Of a stretch of DNA of 64,000 nucleotides, positions 8,354-17,015 are shown piece by piece (within the stretch, counting starts at the first letter, position 1; each line of letters opens with the position of its first letter). Below the pieces are notes generated by a model. It made no database searches, was not told the origin of the DNA, and saw nothing but the letters and a program-made list of their open reading frames with translations. The position numbers and the translations under genes are program-made. The stretch is from Acidocella aromatica (GTDB lineage Bacteria > Pseudomonadota > Alphaproteobacteria > Acetobacterales > Acetobacteraceae): the NCBI RefSeq assembly GCF_014201825.1, contig NZ_JACHFJ010000001.1, positions 62,001 to 126,000 on the forward strand. Reading direction: 5' to 3'.

Positions 8354-10237
8354 ATGAACATGATGACGAAACCCGAGGCTGCGCTGCTCAACGAGGACGT
8401 CGTGCAGATGCCCAAGCGCTACCCGGTGCTGGTCGACCGCTCCCGCGATGCGCTGCTGACCGATTTCGGCCGCGCGACTCTCGACGATCGTTACCTCCTG
8501 CCCGGCGAGGGCTACCAGGACCTGTTCGCCCGCGTCGCCTCCTACTATGGCGACGACGCCGCCCACGCCCAGCGCCTGTACGACTACATCTCCAAGATGT
8601 GGTTCATGCCCGCCACCCCGGTGCTCTCCAATGGCGGCACGGATCGCGGCCTGCCCATCTCCTGCTTCCTGAATGAGGCCACCGACAGCCTGGACGGCAT
8701 TGTCGGCCTCTGGAATGAGAATGTCTGGCTCGCCTCCAAGGGCGGTGGCATCGGCTCCTATTGGGGCAATCTGCGCTCCATCGGCGAGAAGGTCGGCCAG
8801 AACGGCAAAACCTCCGGCATCATCCCCTTCATCCGCGTGATGGACAGCCTCACCCTCGCCATCTCCCAGGGCTCCCTGCGCCGTGGCTCGGCGGCGGTGT
8901 ACCTGCCGGTCTGGCACCCCGAGATCGAGGAATTCGTGGACATGCGCCGCCCCACCGGCGGCGACCCGAACCGCAAGGCGCTCAACCTGCACCATGGCGT
9001 GCTGCTCTCCGACGAGTTCATGCGCGCGGTGGAGGCCGACGAGATGTGGGCGCTGAAATCGCCCAAGGACGGCAGCCATGTGCGCTCCGTTTCCGCCCGC
9101 GCGCTGTGGATCCGCATCCTCACCACGCGCATCGAGCAGGGCGAGCCGTACCTCATCTTCTCCGACCACGTGAACAACGCCCGCCCCGAGCAGCACAAGC
9201 TGGCCGGGCTGGAGGTGAAGACCTCGAACCTGTGCGCCGAGATCACCCTGCCCACCGGCATCGACCAGTACGGCAAGCAGCGCACCGCCGTGTGCTGCCT
9301 CTCCTCGCTGAACCTCGAGACCTGGTTCGAGTGGCACAAGGATGGGCAGTTCATCGAGGACGTGATGCGCTTCCTCGACAACGTGCTGCAGGACTTCATC
9401 AACAAGGCCCCGGACTCCATGGAGCGCGCCAAATACGCCGCCTATCGCGAGCGTTCGGTCGGGCTGGGCGTGATGGGCTTCCACTCCTTTCTGCAAGAGC
9501 AGAACGTGCCGTTCGAGAGCGTGATGGCCAAGGTGTGGAACACCAAGATGTTCAAGCACATCCGCGCCGGGGCGGATGCCGCCTCCAAGAAGCTGGCCGC
9601 CGAGCGCGGCGCCTGTCCGGACGCGGCGGATTACGGCATCGAGGAGCGCTTCAGCCACAAGATCGCCATCGCTCCCACCGCCTCCATCTCCATCATCGCC
9701 GGCAACACCTCACCGGGCATCGAGCCGATCGCGGCCAATGTGTTCCTGCAGAAGACGCTCTCCGGCAGCTTCTCGGTGCGCAACCGCCCACTCCAGGCCG
9801 TGCTGGCCAAGTACGGCAAGGATGACGAGGAGACGTGGTCCTCCATCACCACCACCAAGGGCTCGGTGCAGCATCTGGACTTCCTGACCCAGCATGAGAA
9901 GGACGTTTACAAGACCGCCTTCGAGCTGGATCAGCGCTGGGTAATCGAGCACGCGGCTGACCGCGCGCCCTATATCTGCCAGAGCCAGTCGATCAACCTC
10001 TTCCTCCCGGCGAACATCCACAAGCGCGACCTGCACCAGATCCACTATCAGGCCTGGAAGAAGGGCGTGAAGTCGCTGTATTATTGCCGCTCTCTCTCCA
10101 TCCAGCGCGCGGACAACGTCTCCGAGAAGCGGGAGAAGGACGCCATGCTCGCCCCCGCGGTGGCGAACGATGCGGACAAACCCCTGCCAATGGCAGCCAG
10201 CTCCGGCAATTACGAAGAGTGCCTGGCCTGCCAGTAA
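8354..10237 (+). CDS. nrdA: Ribonucleoside-diphosphate reductase, class Ia alpha subunit
   Basis: This 627-residue catalytic subunit reduces ribonucleoside diphosphates using a radical delivered by NrdB. Active-site cysteines are visible at Cys104 (PISCFLNEATDS), Cys294 (SNLCAEITLP, thiyl radical site) and Cys314/315 (AVCCLSSLNL). The C-terminal redox pair is in the last residues, ECLACQ. The protein begins almost directly with the catalytic domain, so the N-terminal ATP cone that gives dATP feedback control in E. coli NrdA is absent. ATG 8354 is chosen because GGGAG lies 7 bases upstream. It is followed 81 bases later by nrdB. Confidence 0.96.
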   Translation: MNMMTKPEAALLNEDVVQMPKRYPVLVDRSRDALLTDFGRATLDDRYLLPGEGYQDLFARVASYYGDDAAHAQRLYDYISKMWFMPATPVLSNGGTDRGLPISCFLNEATDSLDGIVGLWNENVWLASKGGGIGSYWGNLRSIGEKVGQNGKTSGIIPFIRVMDSLTLAISQGSLRRGSAAVYLPVWHPEIEEFVDMRRPTGGDPNRKALNLHHGVLLSDEFMRAVEADEMWALKSPKDGSHVRSVSARALWIRILTTRIEQGEPYLIFSDHVNNARPEQHKLAGLEVKTSNLCAEITLPTGIDQYGKQRTAVCCLSSLNLETWFEWHKDGQFIEDVMRFLDNVLQDFINKAPDSMERAKYAAYRERSVGLGVMGFHSFLQEQNVPFESVMAKVWNTKMFKHIRAGADAASKKLAAERGACPDAADYGIEERFSHKIAIAPTASISIIAGNTSPGIEPIAANVFLQKTLSGSFSVRNRPLQAVLAKYGKDDEETWSSITTTKGSVQHLDFLTQHEKDVYKTAFELDQRWVIEHAADRAPYICQSQSINLFLPANIHKRDLHQIHYQAWKKGVKSLYYCRSLSIQRADNVSEKREKDAMLAPAVANDADKPLPMAASSGNYEECLACQ

Positions 10238-10318
10238 GCCAAGGCTTCACCTCCCGAACATCTCAGCCCGGGGCCGCAAGGCCCCGGCTCACGTAAAATC
10301 CAGGAACGGGGCACTATA

Positions 10319-11392
10319 ATGGCCCAGTCTTTGAAGGCGTTTCTCATGAGCGGACAAATCATCACCCCCGGCAGCACCGAAGGGGAGCAAAAGTTCGACC
10401 TGCTGACCGAGAACCCGGTCTACAAGCCATTCCGTTATCCCTGGGCCTACGATGCGTGGCTGATCCAGCAGCGCGTGCACTGGCTGCCTGAGGAAGTGCC
10501 GCTGGCCGATGACGTGAAGGATTGGCACAAAAACCTCACCGAGGCCGAGCGCAACCTGCTCACCCAGATTTTCCGCTTCTTCACACAGGCAGATATCGAG
10601 GTGAACAATTGCTACAACCGGAAATACAGCCAGGTCTTCAAGCCGACCGAGGTTGTGATGATGCTATCGGCCTTCTCGAATATCGAGACCGTGCATATCG
10701 CCGCCTACTCGCACCTGCTGGACACGGTGGGCATGCCCGAGACCGAATACGAAGCCTTCCTCAAATACAAGGAGATGAAGGACAAGTACGACTACATGCA
10801 CGGCTTCACGGTCGAGAATAAGCATGAAATCGCCAAGACCTTGGCCGCTTTCGGCGCCTTCACCGAGGGGCTGCAGCTCTTCGCCACCTTCGCGATTCTG
10901 CTGAACTTCCCGCGCTTCAACAAAATGAAGGGCATGGGCCAGATCATCACTTGGTCGGTACGCGATGAGTCCTTGCATTGCGAGAGCATCATCAAGCTGT
11001 TCCGCACCTTCGTGGGTGAGAACCCGGAAGTCTGGACCGAGGATCTGCGCCGCGAGATCTACCTGACCTGCGCCACCATCGTCGATCATGAAGACGCGTT
11101 CATCGAACTCGCCTTCGAGCTGGGAGCGATCGAAGGTCTCACAGCCGAGGAGGTCAAGCGGTATATCCGCTACATCGCCGACCGGCGTCTGGCCCAACTC
11201 GGGTTGAACCCGCTCTTCCATGTCGAGAAGAATCCGCTCCCCTGGCTGGATGAGATGCTGAACGCGGTCGAGCACGCGAATTTCTTTGAGAACCGCTCTA
11301 CAGAATACAGCAAGGCATCCACAACCGGAAGTTGGGAGGATGCCTTCGCCGACTTCGACAGCGCTGAACCCATCTCCTCCGTTTCCGCCTGA
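10319..11392 (+). CDS. nrdB: Ribonucleoside-diphosphate reductase, class Ia beta subunit
   Basis: This 357-residue ferritin-fold subunit carries the diiron-tyrosyl radical cofactor. Key residues match E. coli NrdB with a constant offset of 8: Asp92 (FTQADIEVNN), Glu123 and His126 (NIETVHIAAY) and radical Tyr130. Later ligands are in FTEGLQLFA and in RDESLHCESI. The C-terminal tail is the flexible part that docks on NrdA. The ATG at 10319 follows AGGAACGGGG. It forms a two-gene operon with nrdA and is followed 6 bases after the stop by a long palindrome. Confidence 0.97.
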   Translation: MAQSLKAFLMSGQIITPGSTEGEQKFDLLTENPVYKPFRYPWAYDAWLIQQRVHWLPEEVPLADDVKDWHKNLTEAERNLLTQIFRFFTQADIEVNNCYNRKYSQVFKPTEVVMMLSAFSNIETVHIAAYSHLLDTVGMPETEYEAFLKYKEMKDKYDYMHGFTVENKHEIAKTLAAFGAFTEGLQLFATFAILLNFPRFNKMKGMGQIITWSVRDESLHCESIIKLFRTFVGENPEVWTEDLRREIYLTCATIVDHEDAFIELAFELGAIEGLTAEEVKRYIRYIADRRLAQLGLNPLFHVEKNPLPWLDEMLNAVEHANFFENRSTEYSKASTTGSWEDAFADFDSAEPISSVSA

Positions 11393-11398
11393 TGAATG

Positions 11399-11434
11399 CC
11401 GCCGAAACTTCACGAATTCGTGAATTTTCGGCGG
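11399..11434. repeat. 36-bp near-perfect palindrome directly after nrdB
   Basis: Each 18-base arm runs outward from the central GAATTC; the left arm is CCGCCGAAACTTCACGAA. Only one base pair (C opposite T) is mismatched and there is no spacer. As RNA it would fold into a very stable hairpin just after the nrdB stop, so it could be a terminator or 3' stabiliser. There is no clean T run. A protein-binding site is also possible. Confidence 0.75.
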
Positions 11435-11582
11435 TCCAGCGTCTGGCGCATAACATTGAAGCGAGCTGCGAAAATTTTGCATTAATTGTTGACAACCGGC
11501 CTGTTCAGCATCTTCAAATACATGCAATACAACCGGGAAGCGATTACCGCCTCTCGGGATTTAGACTAGACTGAATGATGAC

Positions 11583-11837
11583 ATGGCAGGCGTGACAGAC
11601 TCAGACGACGATACCGACCTCTCGGGCCGGGGCCAAAGCCCGGCGCCGCGTTATAGCCGCCGCCTGTCGGACAAGATCCTGATTGCCTTCCACCACGCCT
11701 GCGACCAGGGTGACTACGAGATTGCCGAGCAATTGCTGCGCATCCTGGAGACCATGCTGACCCGCCGGACCGTCCCGCCGGATGCCAACCGCCGCAAGAG
11801 CATCGAAAGTCTGGTTGCGGCGCACGAGCGCCTATGA
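11583..11837 (+). CDS. Small conserved alphaproteobacterial protein of unknown function
   Basis: This is an 84-residue protein. A disordered acidic N-terminus (SDDDTDLSGRG) leads into a helical segment, RRLSDKILIAFHHACDQGDY then EIAEQLLRILETML, that resembles a two-helix repeat and ends in VAAHERL. I recognise the pattern as a conserved hypothetical protein in Rhodospirillales but know no function. GC content and codon use match the neighbours. It stands alone between nrdB and a convergent exported protein, with the ATG at 11583. Confidence 0.75.
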   Translation: MAGVTDSDDDTDLSGRGQSPAPRYSRRLSDKILIAFHHACDQGDYEIAEQLLRILETMLTRRTVPPDANRRKSIESLVAAHERL

Positions 11838-11875
11838 CATCTGCGCCACCCCGAAAAGCAGTACGGCTGAACGTC

Positions 11876-12535
11876 TCAGCCAGCCACATATTTCTGGTAA
11901 ACCTCATCGCCACTGACATGGAACTCCATGCCGGCCCATTGGTTATACTGGTCGTACCACAGGCTTAGGTGCAGCTTGCCGGTAATATCAAAACGCTGCG
12001 CAAGAAGCGTGCCGCCCTCGGCTGTCGGCAGGTAATTCCACCCTGGCGAATTCACGATGGCCGGGTAGTGCCGTCCCGTCTCCACGTTCAGGATCATCGC
12101 GTTCAACATCGCCTTGTTCCAATAGGTCATCGGCATCATTGGCAGCTCGCCAGTATATTCATAGTTGCCGGCTTTGGTGCTCTGGATGGCGTATCCTCCA
12201 TGAATGGGCCGCGCATGCACCTCAAGCGGGGTGCCGTTATGGTTCACGTAGGAGTCCAGCGTCTGGAACATGCCTCCCGACCAACACTCCACCGCCTTGC
12301 CCGTGTAACGAAAAATGGTGATCCCCGCCAAAGTGACGGCCAGCGCCACGTTGATCTCCACGCGCAAATCATCGCCATTGCGGGTAAAGGTGAGATGATG
12401 CTCGCCAATGGGCGAGCCGTTGCGCAAAACCTTGAAAGCCATTTTGCCGCCCGGCGGCACGGGCAAATCGTCAGCACGGGCCGGGTCGGCCAGCGTCAAA
12501 GCCCCGGCTCCGGCCAGAAAGCGCCGTCTGTCCAT
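11876..12535 (-). CDS. Tat-exported DUF6134-family protein
   Basis: A protein of about 219 residues. The N-terminus MDRRRFLAGAGALTLADPARAD has a twin-arginine motif and an Ala-rich core, so export to the periplasm by the Tat route is likely. The mature part is beta-rich, with features of the DUF6134 family such as VLRNGSPIGEH near the start and MTYWNKAML in the middle. The function is unknown. The ATG at 12535 is chosen because GGAGGGAG precedes it and it places the Tat motif at the N-terminus. It is divergent from the sixA gene. Confidence 0.82.
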   Translation of the reverse strand: MDRRRFLAGAGALTLADPARADDLPVPPGGKMAFKVLRNGSPIGEHHLTFTRNGDDLRVEINVALAVTLAGITIFRYTGKAVECWSGGMFQTLDSYVNHNGTPLEVHARPIHGGYAIQSTKAGNYEYTGELPMMPMTYWNKAMLNAMILNVETGRHYPAIVNSPGWNYLPTAEGGTLLAQRFDITGKLHLSLWYDQYNQWAGMEFHVSGDEVYQKYVAG

Positions 12536-12627
12536 CCCTAAAGCTCTCCCTCCGCCGGTTCCCTTGCGTCGAATTCCTGGCCGAAGACAGGGGCGACACG
12601 CGCCGCGCGCCATGGCACTATACTGCC

Positions 12628-13145
12628 ATGCACCAGCTGATTTACTCCGCCACGCCAAAGCTGAACCACAAGGCAGCACACCCGACCATGAACGCACGCT
12701 CACCGATGCCGGCCGCGCCGCCGCGGGCAAAATTGGCCGGGCCATGCGCAAGGCAGGGCTGGCGCCGGACGTAGTGCTGGTCTCCACCGCCACCCGCACG
12801 CAGCAGACGCTGGAGGCGCTGGAGCAGGAGAATGTATGGGACGAGTGGCCGAACATCGATTCTCTTCCCCAGCTCTACATGGCCACGCCCGGCCAGCTGC
12901 GGGACGTGCTGCACGACCTGCCGGAAAGCGTGCGCAGCGCGCTTGTCATCGGCCACAACCCAGGTCTGCATGAGCTAGCCCTCAGCCTGGCGGGCCCGGA
13001 ACAGACGCGCCCGGAGCTCAAGCGCATAGAAAACAGCTTCCCGACTGCCGCAATGGCGGAATTTCTTGTTGCAACGCCCTGGCGGCGGCTCTCCCCCAGC
13101 GGCACGTCGCTGCAGCGCCTGATTGTGCCCAAGGATCTGGCCTAG
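12628..13145 (+). pseudogene. sixA: SixA-type phosphohistidine phosphatase with an apparent start-proximal frameshift
   Basis: A histidine phosphatase that would act on phosphohistidine in small phosphotransfer proteins. From LLRHAKAE (catalytic RHA) through STATRTQQT to VIGHNPGLHEL the sequence is intact and family-typical. The expected start ATGCACCAGCTGATT (12628) is out of frame with the rest: inserting one T in the TTT run at 12641-12643 would give MHQLILLRHAKAE, the normal family N-terminus. In the given sequence the only upstream in-frame ATG (12612) encodes MALYCHAPADLLRH, which lacks the first beta-strand. It may be a sequencing error, a real mutation, or an unusual N-terminus. Confidence 0.8.
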
Positions 13146-13289
13146 TTCCCTCGCGCATGGCTGCGCCGCCCTGTGCGCCTCTTCCGCCGCTTTACAGGGG
13201 GCAATGGATTTAATAACCGTGTCAGCGTCCCCGGATCCAGGAACTCGATCTTCCTGGCTTATGAATATCCAAACAGAAGGTGAATCCGT

Positions 13290-14603
13290 ATGGCTCAAAC
13301 CGCATCCAGCAAGCAGGTCGGCACAGCAACGCTGACCCTTGGCGACAAGACAGCCTCCCTGCCGGTTCTTGGTGGCACCCTCGGCACCGATTGCGTCGAC
13401 GTTCGCAAGCTCCAGAACGAGCTCGGCGTTTTCACTTTCGACCCCAGCTACGGCGCCACGGCGTCCTGCGAAAGCTCCATCACCTATATCGACGGCGATG
13501 AAGGCGTGCTGCTCCACCGCGGCTACCCGATCGACCAGCTGGCCGAGAATTCGACCTTCCTGGAAGTCGCCTATCTGCTGCTGAACGGCGAGCTGCCGAA
13601 CAAGGCCGAGCTCGAGAAGTTCAACAGTGGCGTCATGCGCCACACCATGCTGCACGAGCAGATCCGCAGCTTCTGGTCCGGTTTCCGCCGCGATGCCCAC
13701 CCGATGGCCATGCTCTGCTCCGTCGTCGGCGCCATGTCCGCCTTCTACCCGGACAGCATCAACGTGCATGACGAGCGTCAGCGCGAAATCTCCGCCTTCC
13801 GCATGATCGCCAAGATCCCGACGATCACCGCCTGGGCGCACAAGTACAATGTCGGCCAGCCCTTCGTGTACCCGAAGAACGAGTACTCCTACGCTGAGAA
13901 CTTCCTGTACATGTTCCACGCGGTTCCGGCTGAGGATTACAAGCCGAACCCGATCCTGACCGCCGCCATGGACCGCATCCTGATCCTGCATGCGGACCAC
14001 GAGCAGAACGCCTCCACCTCCACGGTGCGTCTGGCCGGCTCCACCGGCGCCAACCCGTTCGCCTGTATCGCCGCCGGCATCGCCTCCCTGTGGGGTCCCG
14101 CCCATGGCGGTGCCAACGAGGCCGTGCTGAAGATGCTGGCCGAAATCGGCCACAAGGATAACATCCCTGAGTTCATCAAGCAGGTGAAGGACAAGAACAG
14201 CGGCGTGAAGCTGATGGGCTTTGGTCACCGCGTGTACAAGAACTTCGACCCCCGCGCGAAGATCATGCAGAAGACCTGCCATGAAGTGCTGGGCGAGCTG
14301 GGCATCAAGGACGAGCCGATGCTCGACCTCGCCATCGAGCTCGAGAAGATCGCGCTGGAGGACGATTACTTCGTCTCCCGCAAGCTGTACCCGAACGTGG
14401 ACTTCTACTCGGGCATCATCCTCAAGGCGATGGGCTTCCCGACCCAGATGTTCACGCCGATCTTCGCGCTGGCCCGCACCGTTGGCTGGATCAGCCAGTG
14501 GAAGGAAATGATGGAAGATCCCTCCAACCGCATCAGCCGTCCGCGCCAGATTTATACCGGCGCGCCGACCCGCGACTACGTGCCGCTCGAGAAGCGCGGC
14601 TAA
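13290..14603 (+). CDS. gltA: Citrate synthase (type II)
   Basis: This 437-residue enzyme condenses acetyl-CoA with oxaloacetate at the entry of the TCA cycle. Catalytic residues lie in [14 protein letters not shown] (first His), [15 protein letters not shown] (second His) and VDFYSGI (Asp). The N-terminal beta region with [15 protein letters not shown] is typical of hexameric, NADH-sensitive Gram-negative enzymes; the sensitivity is family knowledge. ATG 13290 follows AGAAGGTGA. The gene stands alone and ends at a strong terminator at 14626. Confidence 0.97.
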   Translation: MAQTASSKQVGTATLTLGDKTASLPVLGGTLGTDCVDVRKLQNELGVFTFDPSYGATASCESSITYIDGDEGVLLHRGYPIDQLAENSTFLEVAYLLLNGELPNKAELEKFNSGVMRHTMLHEQIRSFWSGFRRDAHPMAMLCSVVGAMSAFYPDSINVHDERQREISAFRMIAKIPTITAWAHKYNVGQPFVYPKNEYSYAENFLYMFHAVPAEDYKPNPILTAAMDRILILHADHEQNASTSTVRLAGSTGANPFACIAAGIASLWGPAHGGANEAVLKMLAEIGHKDNIPEFIKQVKDKNSGVKLMGFGHRVYKNFDPRAKIMQKTCHEVLGELGIKDEPMLDLAIELEKIALEDDYFVSRKLYPNVDFYSGIILKAMGFPTQMFTPIFALARTVGWISQWKEMMEDPSNRISRPRQIYTGAPTRDYVPLEKRG

Positions 14604-14625
14604 TTCGCAGGATTGTGACCACAAT

Positions 14626-14656
14626 GGCCAGGGAGACACTCTCCCTGGCCTTTTTT
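14626..14656 (+). terminator. Rho-independent terminator of gltA
   Basis: An 11-bp stem GGCCAGGGAGA/TCTCCCTGGCC (14626-14650, 3-base loop) is followed directly by six T. It is a textbook intrinsic terminator, 22 bases after the gltA stop. Confidence 0.93.
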
Positions 14657-14672
14657 GTTTGAGCCTCAAGGC

Positions 14673-15698
14673 ATGTTCTCAAGCCTCCCGACCGGCCCCT
14701 GGCGCAACCTCATCGCCGGCCTCATCTACATGGTCGCCATCACGGCGCTGGCCACGTCAGCCTATATGCTGGCCGGCTGGAGCCTGAGCGACGCGTTCTA
14801 CTTCGTCGTCATCACCATTTTCACCGTCGGCTACCAGGAGCTGCACCCCATCGTCTCGCCCGAAATGCGGGCGCTGACCATGGCGACCATCGTGCTCGGC
14901 TGCACCGGCGTCATCTTCCTCACCGGTGCGCTGGTGCAGGCCTTCACCTATACGCAAATTCAGCAACTGCTCGGAAACAAGCGTATGAAAACCCAAATCG
15001 AGAAGATGACCGGCCATGTGATCATCTGCGGCTTCGGCCGGATCGGCCACGCCCTGGCCGAGGAACTGCGCGCCGGGGGCATCGAGTTCGTTATCGTGGA
15101 CCTCGACGAAGCCCGGCTAGCCCGCGCCTCGGCGGAAGGGTTTCACACCTGGGCGGGCGATGCCACCACCGAGACCACGCTCAACGAGGTCGGCGTCAAT
15201 CGGGCGCGCGCCTTGGCAACCGTGGTGCCCAACGACGCGGTGAACGTGTTCATCACCCTCACCGCCCGCAGTCTGAACAAAGACATCGAGATCATTGCCC
15301 GCGGCGTCTCGCCCAGCACCAAGGGCAAGCTGCTGCATGCCGGGGCCAGTTCGGTGGTCGAGCCCACGCATATCGGCGCCGAGCGGATCGCTCAGCTTAT
15401 CCTGTATCCCCGCACATCGCGCATCACCGAGGGCACGCAGCGCATCCGCGCCATGGCCGCCGGGCTGCACGGGCTGGGGCTGGACCTTGAAGTGGCAGCG
15501 GTGCCACCAGATAGCCCAATGGCGGGGCTAACAATCGAGCAGGCGGAACGCGATGCCAGCGGCACCATGTTCATCATCGCCATCAACCGCAAGGAGGGCG
15601 AAACCCTGACCCGGCCGGAGCCCTCCACCATAATCGAACCCGGCGACGGCGTGGTGATGATCACCCGTTCCGGCCGCACCACCATGAAGGCCAGCTAG
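14673..15698 (+). CDS. Two-helix K+ channel with cytosolic RCK domain
   Basis: About 341 residues. Two membrane helices flank a pore loop with filter TVGYQE (residues 51-56); most K+ channels have TVGYGD or TVGYGE, so Gln at the fifth filter position is unusual. A TrkA-N/RCK domain follows (VIICGFGRIGHALAEEL, nucleotide-binding GxGxxG), then a TrkA-C domain (DLEVAAVPPDSPMAGLTI). The architecture resembles MthK-type gated channels. The ATG at 14673 follows AAGG; upstream in-frame codons fall inside the gltA terminator. A Kdp sensor system is also in this window. Confidence 0.88.
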   Translation: MFSSLPTGPWRNLIAGLIYMVAITALATSAYMLAGWSLSDAFYFVVITIFTVGYQELHPIVSPEMRALTMATIVLGCTGVIFLTGALVQAFTYTQIQQLLGNKRMKTQIEKMTGHVIICGFGRIGHALAEELRAGGIEFVIVDLDEARLARASAEGFHTWAGDATTETTLNEVGVNRARALATVVPNDAVNVFITLTARSLNKDIEIIARGVSPSTKGKLLHAGASSVVEPTHIGAERIAQLILYPRTSRITEGTQRIRAMAAGLHGLGLDLEVAAVPPDSPMAGLTIEQAERDASGTMFIIAINRKEGETLTRPEPSTIIEPGDGVVMITRSGRTTMKAS

Positions 15699-15793
15699 CA
15701 ACGTTCCCACCGCCGAAAAAATATGCTTGCATAATGTACACTTAGGTGACGCCGCATTAGAAAACGTGGCCAAGGCTGGCCGGAGGAACAACA

Positions 15794-16171
15794 ATGCCGC
15801 ACTACATGTTTCGCTGGCGCTATTCGGGGAAAGCCATCCACGATATCTGCGCCAGCCCAGAAGACCGTAGTCACCTAGTCAAGGTGATGGTGGAGGATTT
15901 CAAAGGCAAACTCATCTGCTTTTTCTACAGGCTCGGTGAGTTTCATGGACTTCTGATCGCGGACTTTCCGAACAACGAGACCGCCAGAGCCTGTGCGATG
16001 TCAGCTGTCACAACCAAGGGCTTCGCCAGATTCGAGGTTCTGCCCCTCATGACCGCGGAAGAGACCCGGGAAACGATGCAGATCGCCCATGACACACAAT
16101 CCGCCTACTATGTTTATAATTCTGCCCTGCGCGGCGGACAGCCGGAAGAAGCAACCGGGAAAGACCGTTAA
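15794..16171 (+). CDS. GYD-domain protein, first of a tandem pair
   Basis: This 125-residue protein has the alpha/beta pattern of the GYD family (ferredoxin-like fold): FRWRYSGKAIHDICASPEDR, then KGKLICFFYRLGEFHGLLIADFP and FEVLPLMTAEE. The signature Gly-Tyr/Glu-Asp turn reads GEF. The function of the family is unknown. GGAGG lies 8 bases before the ATG. It is followed after 63 bases by a paralogue on the same strand, so the pair probably arose by duplication. The upstream gap is visibly richer in A/T than the neighbours. Confidence 0.8.
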   Translation: MPHYMFRWRYSGKAIHDICASPEDRSHLVKVMVEDFKGKLICFFYRLGEFHGLLIADFPNNETARACAMSAVTTKGFARFEVLPLMTAEETRETMQIAHDTQSAYYVYNSALRGGQPEEATGKDR

Positions 16172-16234
16172 TCCTTCTCCCACTGGTCCAGGCGAACTTT
16201 ACGCCCCACGCCGTCAGAAACGAGGAACAGCGCC

Positions 16235-16621
16235 ATGCAGCACTTCAAATTCCGTTGGCGGTACAACGCTCAATCGCTCCAGGGAATTATCTCATATCCC
16301 GAGAACCGGACCCATCTCATCAAGACGCTGATTGAGGATTTTCAAGGGGAACTCCTCCATTTCTACACGACAATGGGCGAGTTTCACTCGTTTTGCATCG
16401 CCAAATTTCCCGACAGCATATCCGCCTGGGCCTGCGCCTTGGCCAGCCAAGCGACGGAGGGCTTCGACATCTACGAAGTTGAGCCGCTGTTGACAAATGA
16501 GGAAGGCAAAGCGGCCATGGAGATGGAGAAGAACACGCATTCCGCTTATTTCATCTACCGCTCCGCCATCCATCCCCCTGCAACGCCGGGAAGCGACACC
16601 GAATCGTCTCCGCTGCTCTAG
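16235..16621 (+). CDS. GYD-domain protein, second of a tandem pair
   Basis: This 128-residue paralogue of the preceding gene shares FRWRY at the start, a (V/I)EDF(K/Q)G(K/E)L core, the GEFH turn and a final SAY(Y/F)(V/I)Y. The pair has diverged well beyond recent duplication. Its C-terminal tail is different and Ser/Pro-rich. A weak Shine-Dalgarno (GAGG) precedes the ATG. The function is unknown; co-transcription with the first copy is likely, and the two could form a heteromer. Confidence 0.78.
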   Translation: MQHFKFRWRYNAQSLQGIISYPENRTHLIKTLIEDFQGELLHFYTTMGEFHSFCIAKFPDSISAWACALASQATEGFDIYEVEPLLTNEEGKAAMEMEKNTHSAYFIYRSAIHPPATPGSDTESSPLL

Positions 16622-16657
16622 CAACACTACGGGAATCGCCCGGGGCAGCCCTTGAAT

Positions 16658-16691
16658 CGTCAATATCCGATCCATATATCGGACATTGACG
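16658..16691. promoter_or_regulatory. Operator-like inverted repeat abutting the ArsR-type regulator start
   Basis: The arms CGTCAATATCCGAT (16658-16671) and ATCGGACATTGACG (16678-16691) are complementary except for one base, around CCATAT. The repeat ends at the base before the ATG at 16692. Position and symmetry suit autoregulation by the dimeric winged-helix repressor encoded next. Confidence 0.75.
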
Positions 16692-17006
16692 ATGCAGAAC
16701 TCACTCCCGCTTAATTTCGACGAAGCGCTGAAAGCCCTCGCCAACCCTGTGCGACGGAAGATCCTGTCCGGGCTGAAAACCCCGGAGACGAACTTCCCCG
16801 GCCAGGAACACCCTTATGCGCTCGGCGTCTGCGCCCAGCGCATCGAGGCGGCATGCGGGCTTTCGCAATCCACCGTCTCGGCGCATCTGGCCGTGCTGCA
16901 TCAGGCCGGGTTGCTCACCAGCCACAAGATCGGCCAGTGGGTATTCTACCGGCGCGACGAAGCGGCCATCGCCACTTTTCTCAACCATCTAGGCCAAAGC
17001 CTTTAG
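16692..17006 (+). CDS. ArsR-family winged-helix repressor
   Basis: This 104-residue DNA-binding protein starts with LNFDEALKALANPVRRKILSG (ArsR N-terminal helices). The recognition helix is in CGLSQSTVSAHLAVLHQAGL and the wing in KIGQWVFYRRDE. The metal-binding ELCVCDL box is absent; the corresponding part reads YALGVCAQRIEAACG with two cysteines, which could sense electrophiles or thiols (inference). The gene lies 9 bases before an ene-reductase gene and is preceded by a palindrome, so it probably represses the pair until an inducer binds. Confidence 0.9.
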   Translation: MQNSLPLNFDEALKALANPVRRKILSGLKTPETNFPGQEHPYALGVCAQRIEAACGLSQSTVSAHLAVLHQAGLLTSHKIGQWVFYRRDEAAIATFLNHLGQSL

Positions 17007-17015
17007 GAGCCAGCC

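Noticed and set aside
11392-11574. 60-codon open frame starting in the nrdB stop (TGATGA)
   Set aside because: It runs through the large palindrome, has no family resemblance and no separate ribosome site.
12619-12624. TATACT as the -10 box of a leaderless sixA transcript
   Set aside because: The ATG at 12628 is only 3 bases after the box, too close for a usual start site. The frame problem remains in any case.
12975-14669. 564-codon open frame antisense to citrate synthase
   Set aside because: It is a shadow of gltA, without start context or recognisable domains.
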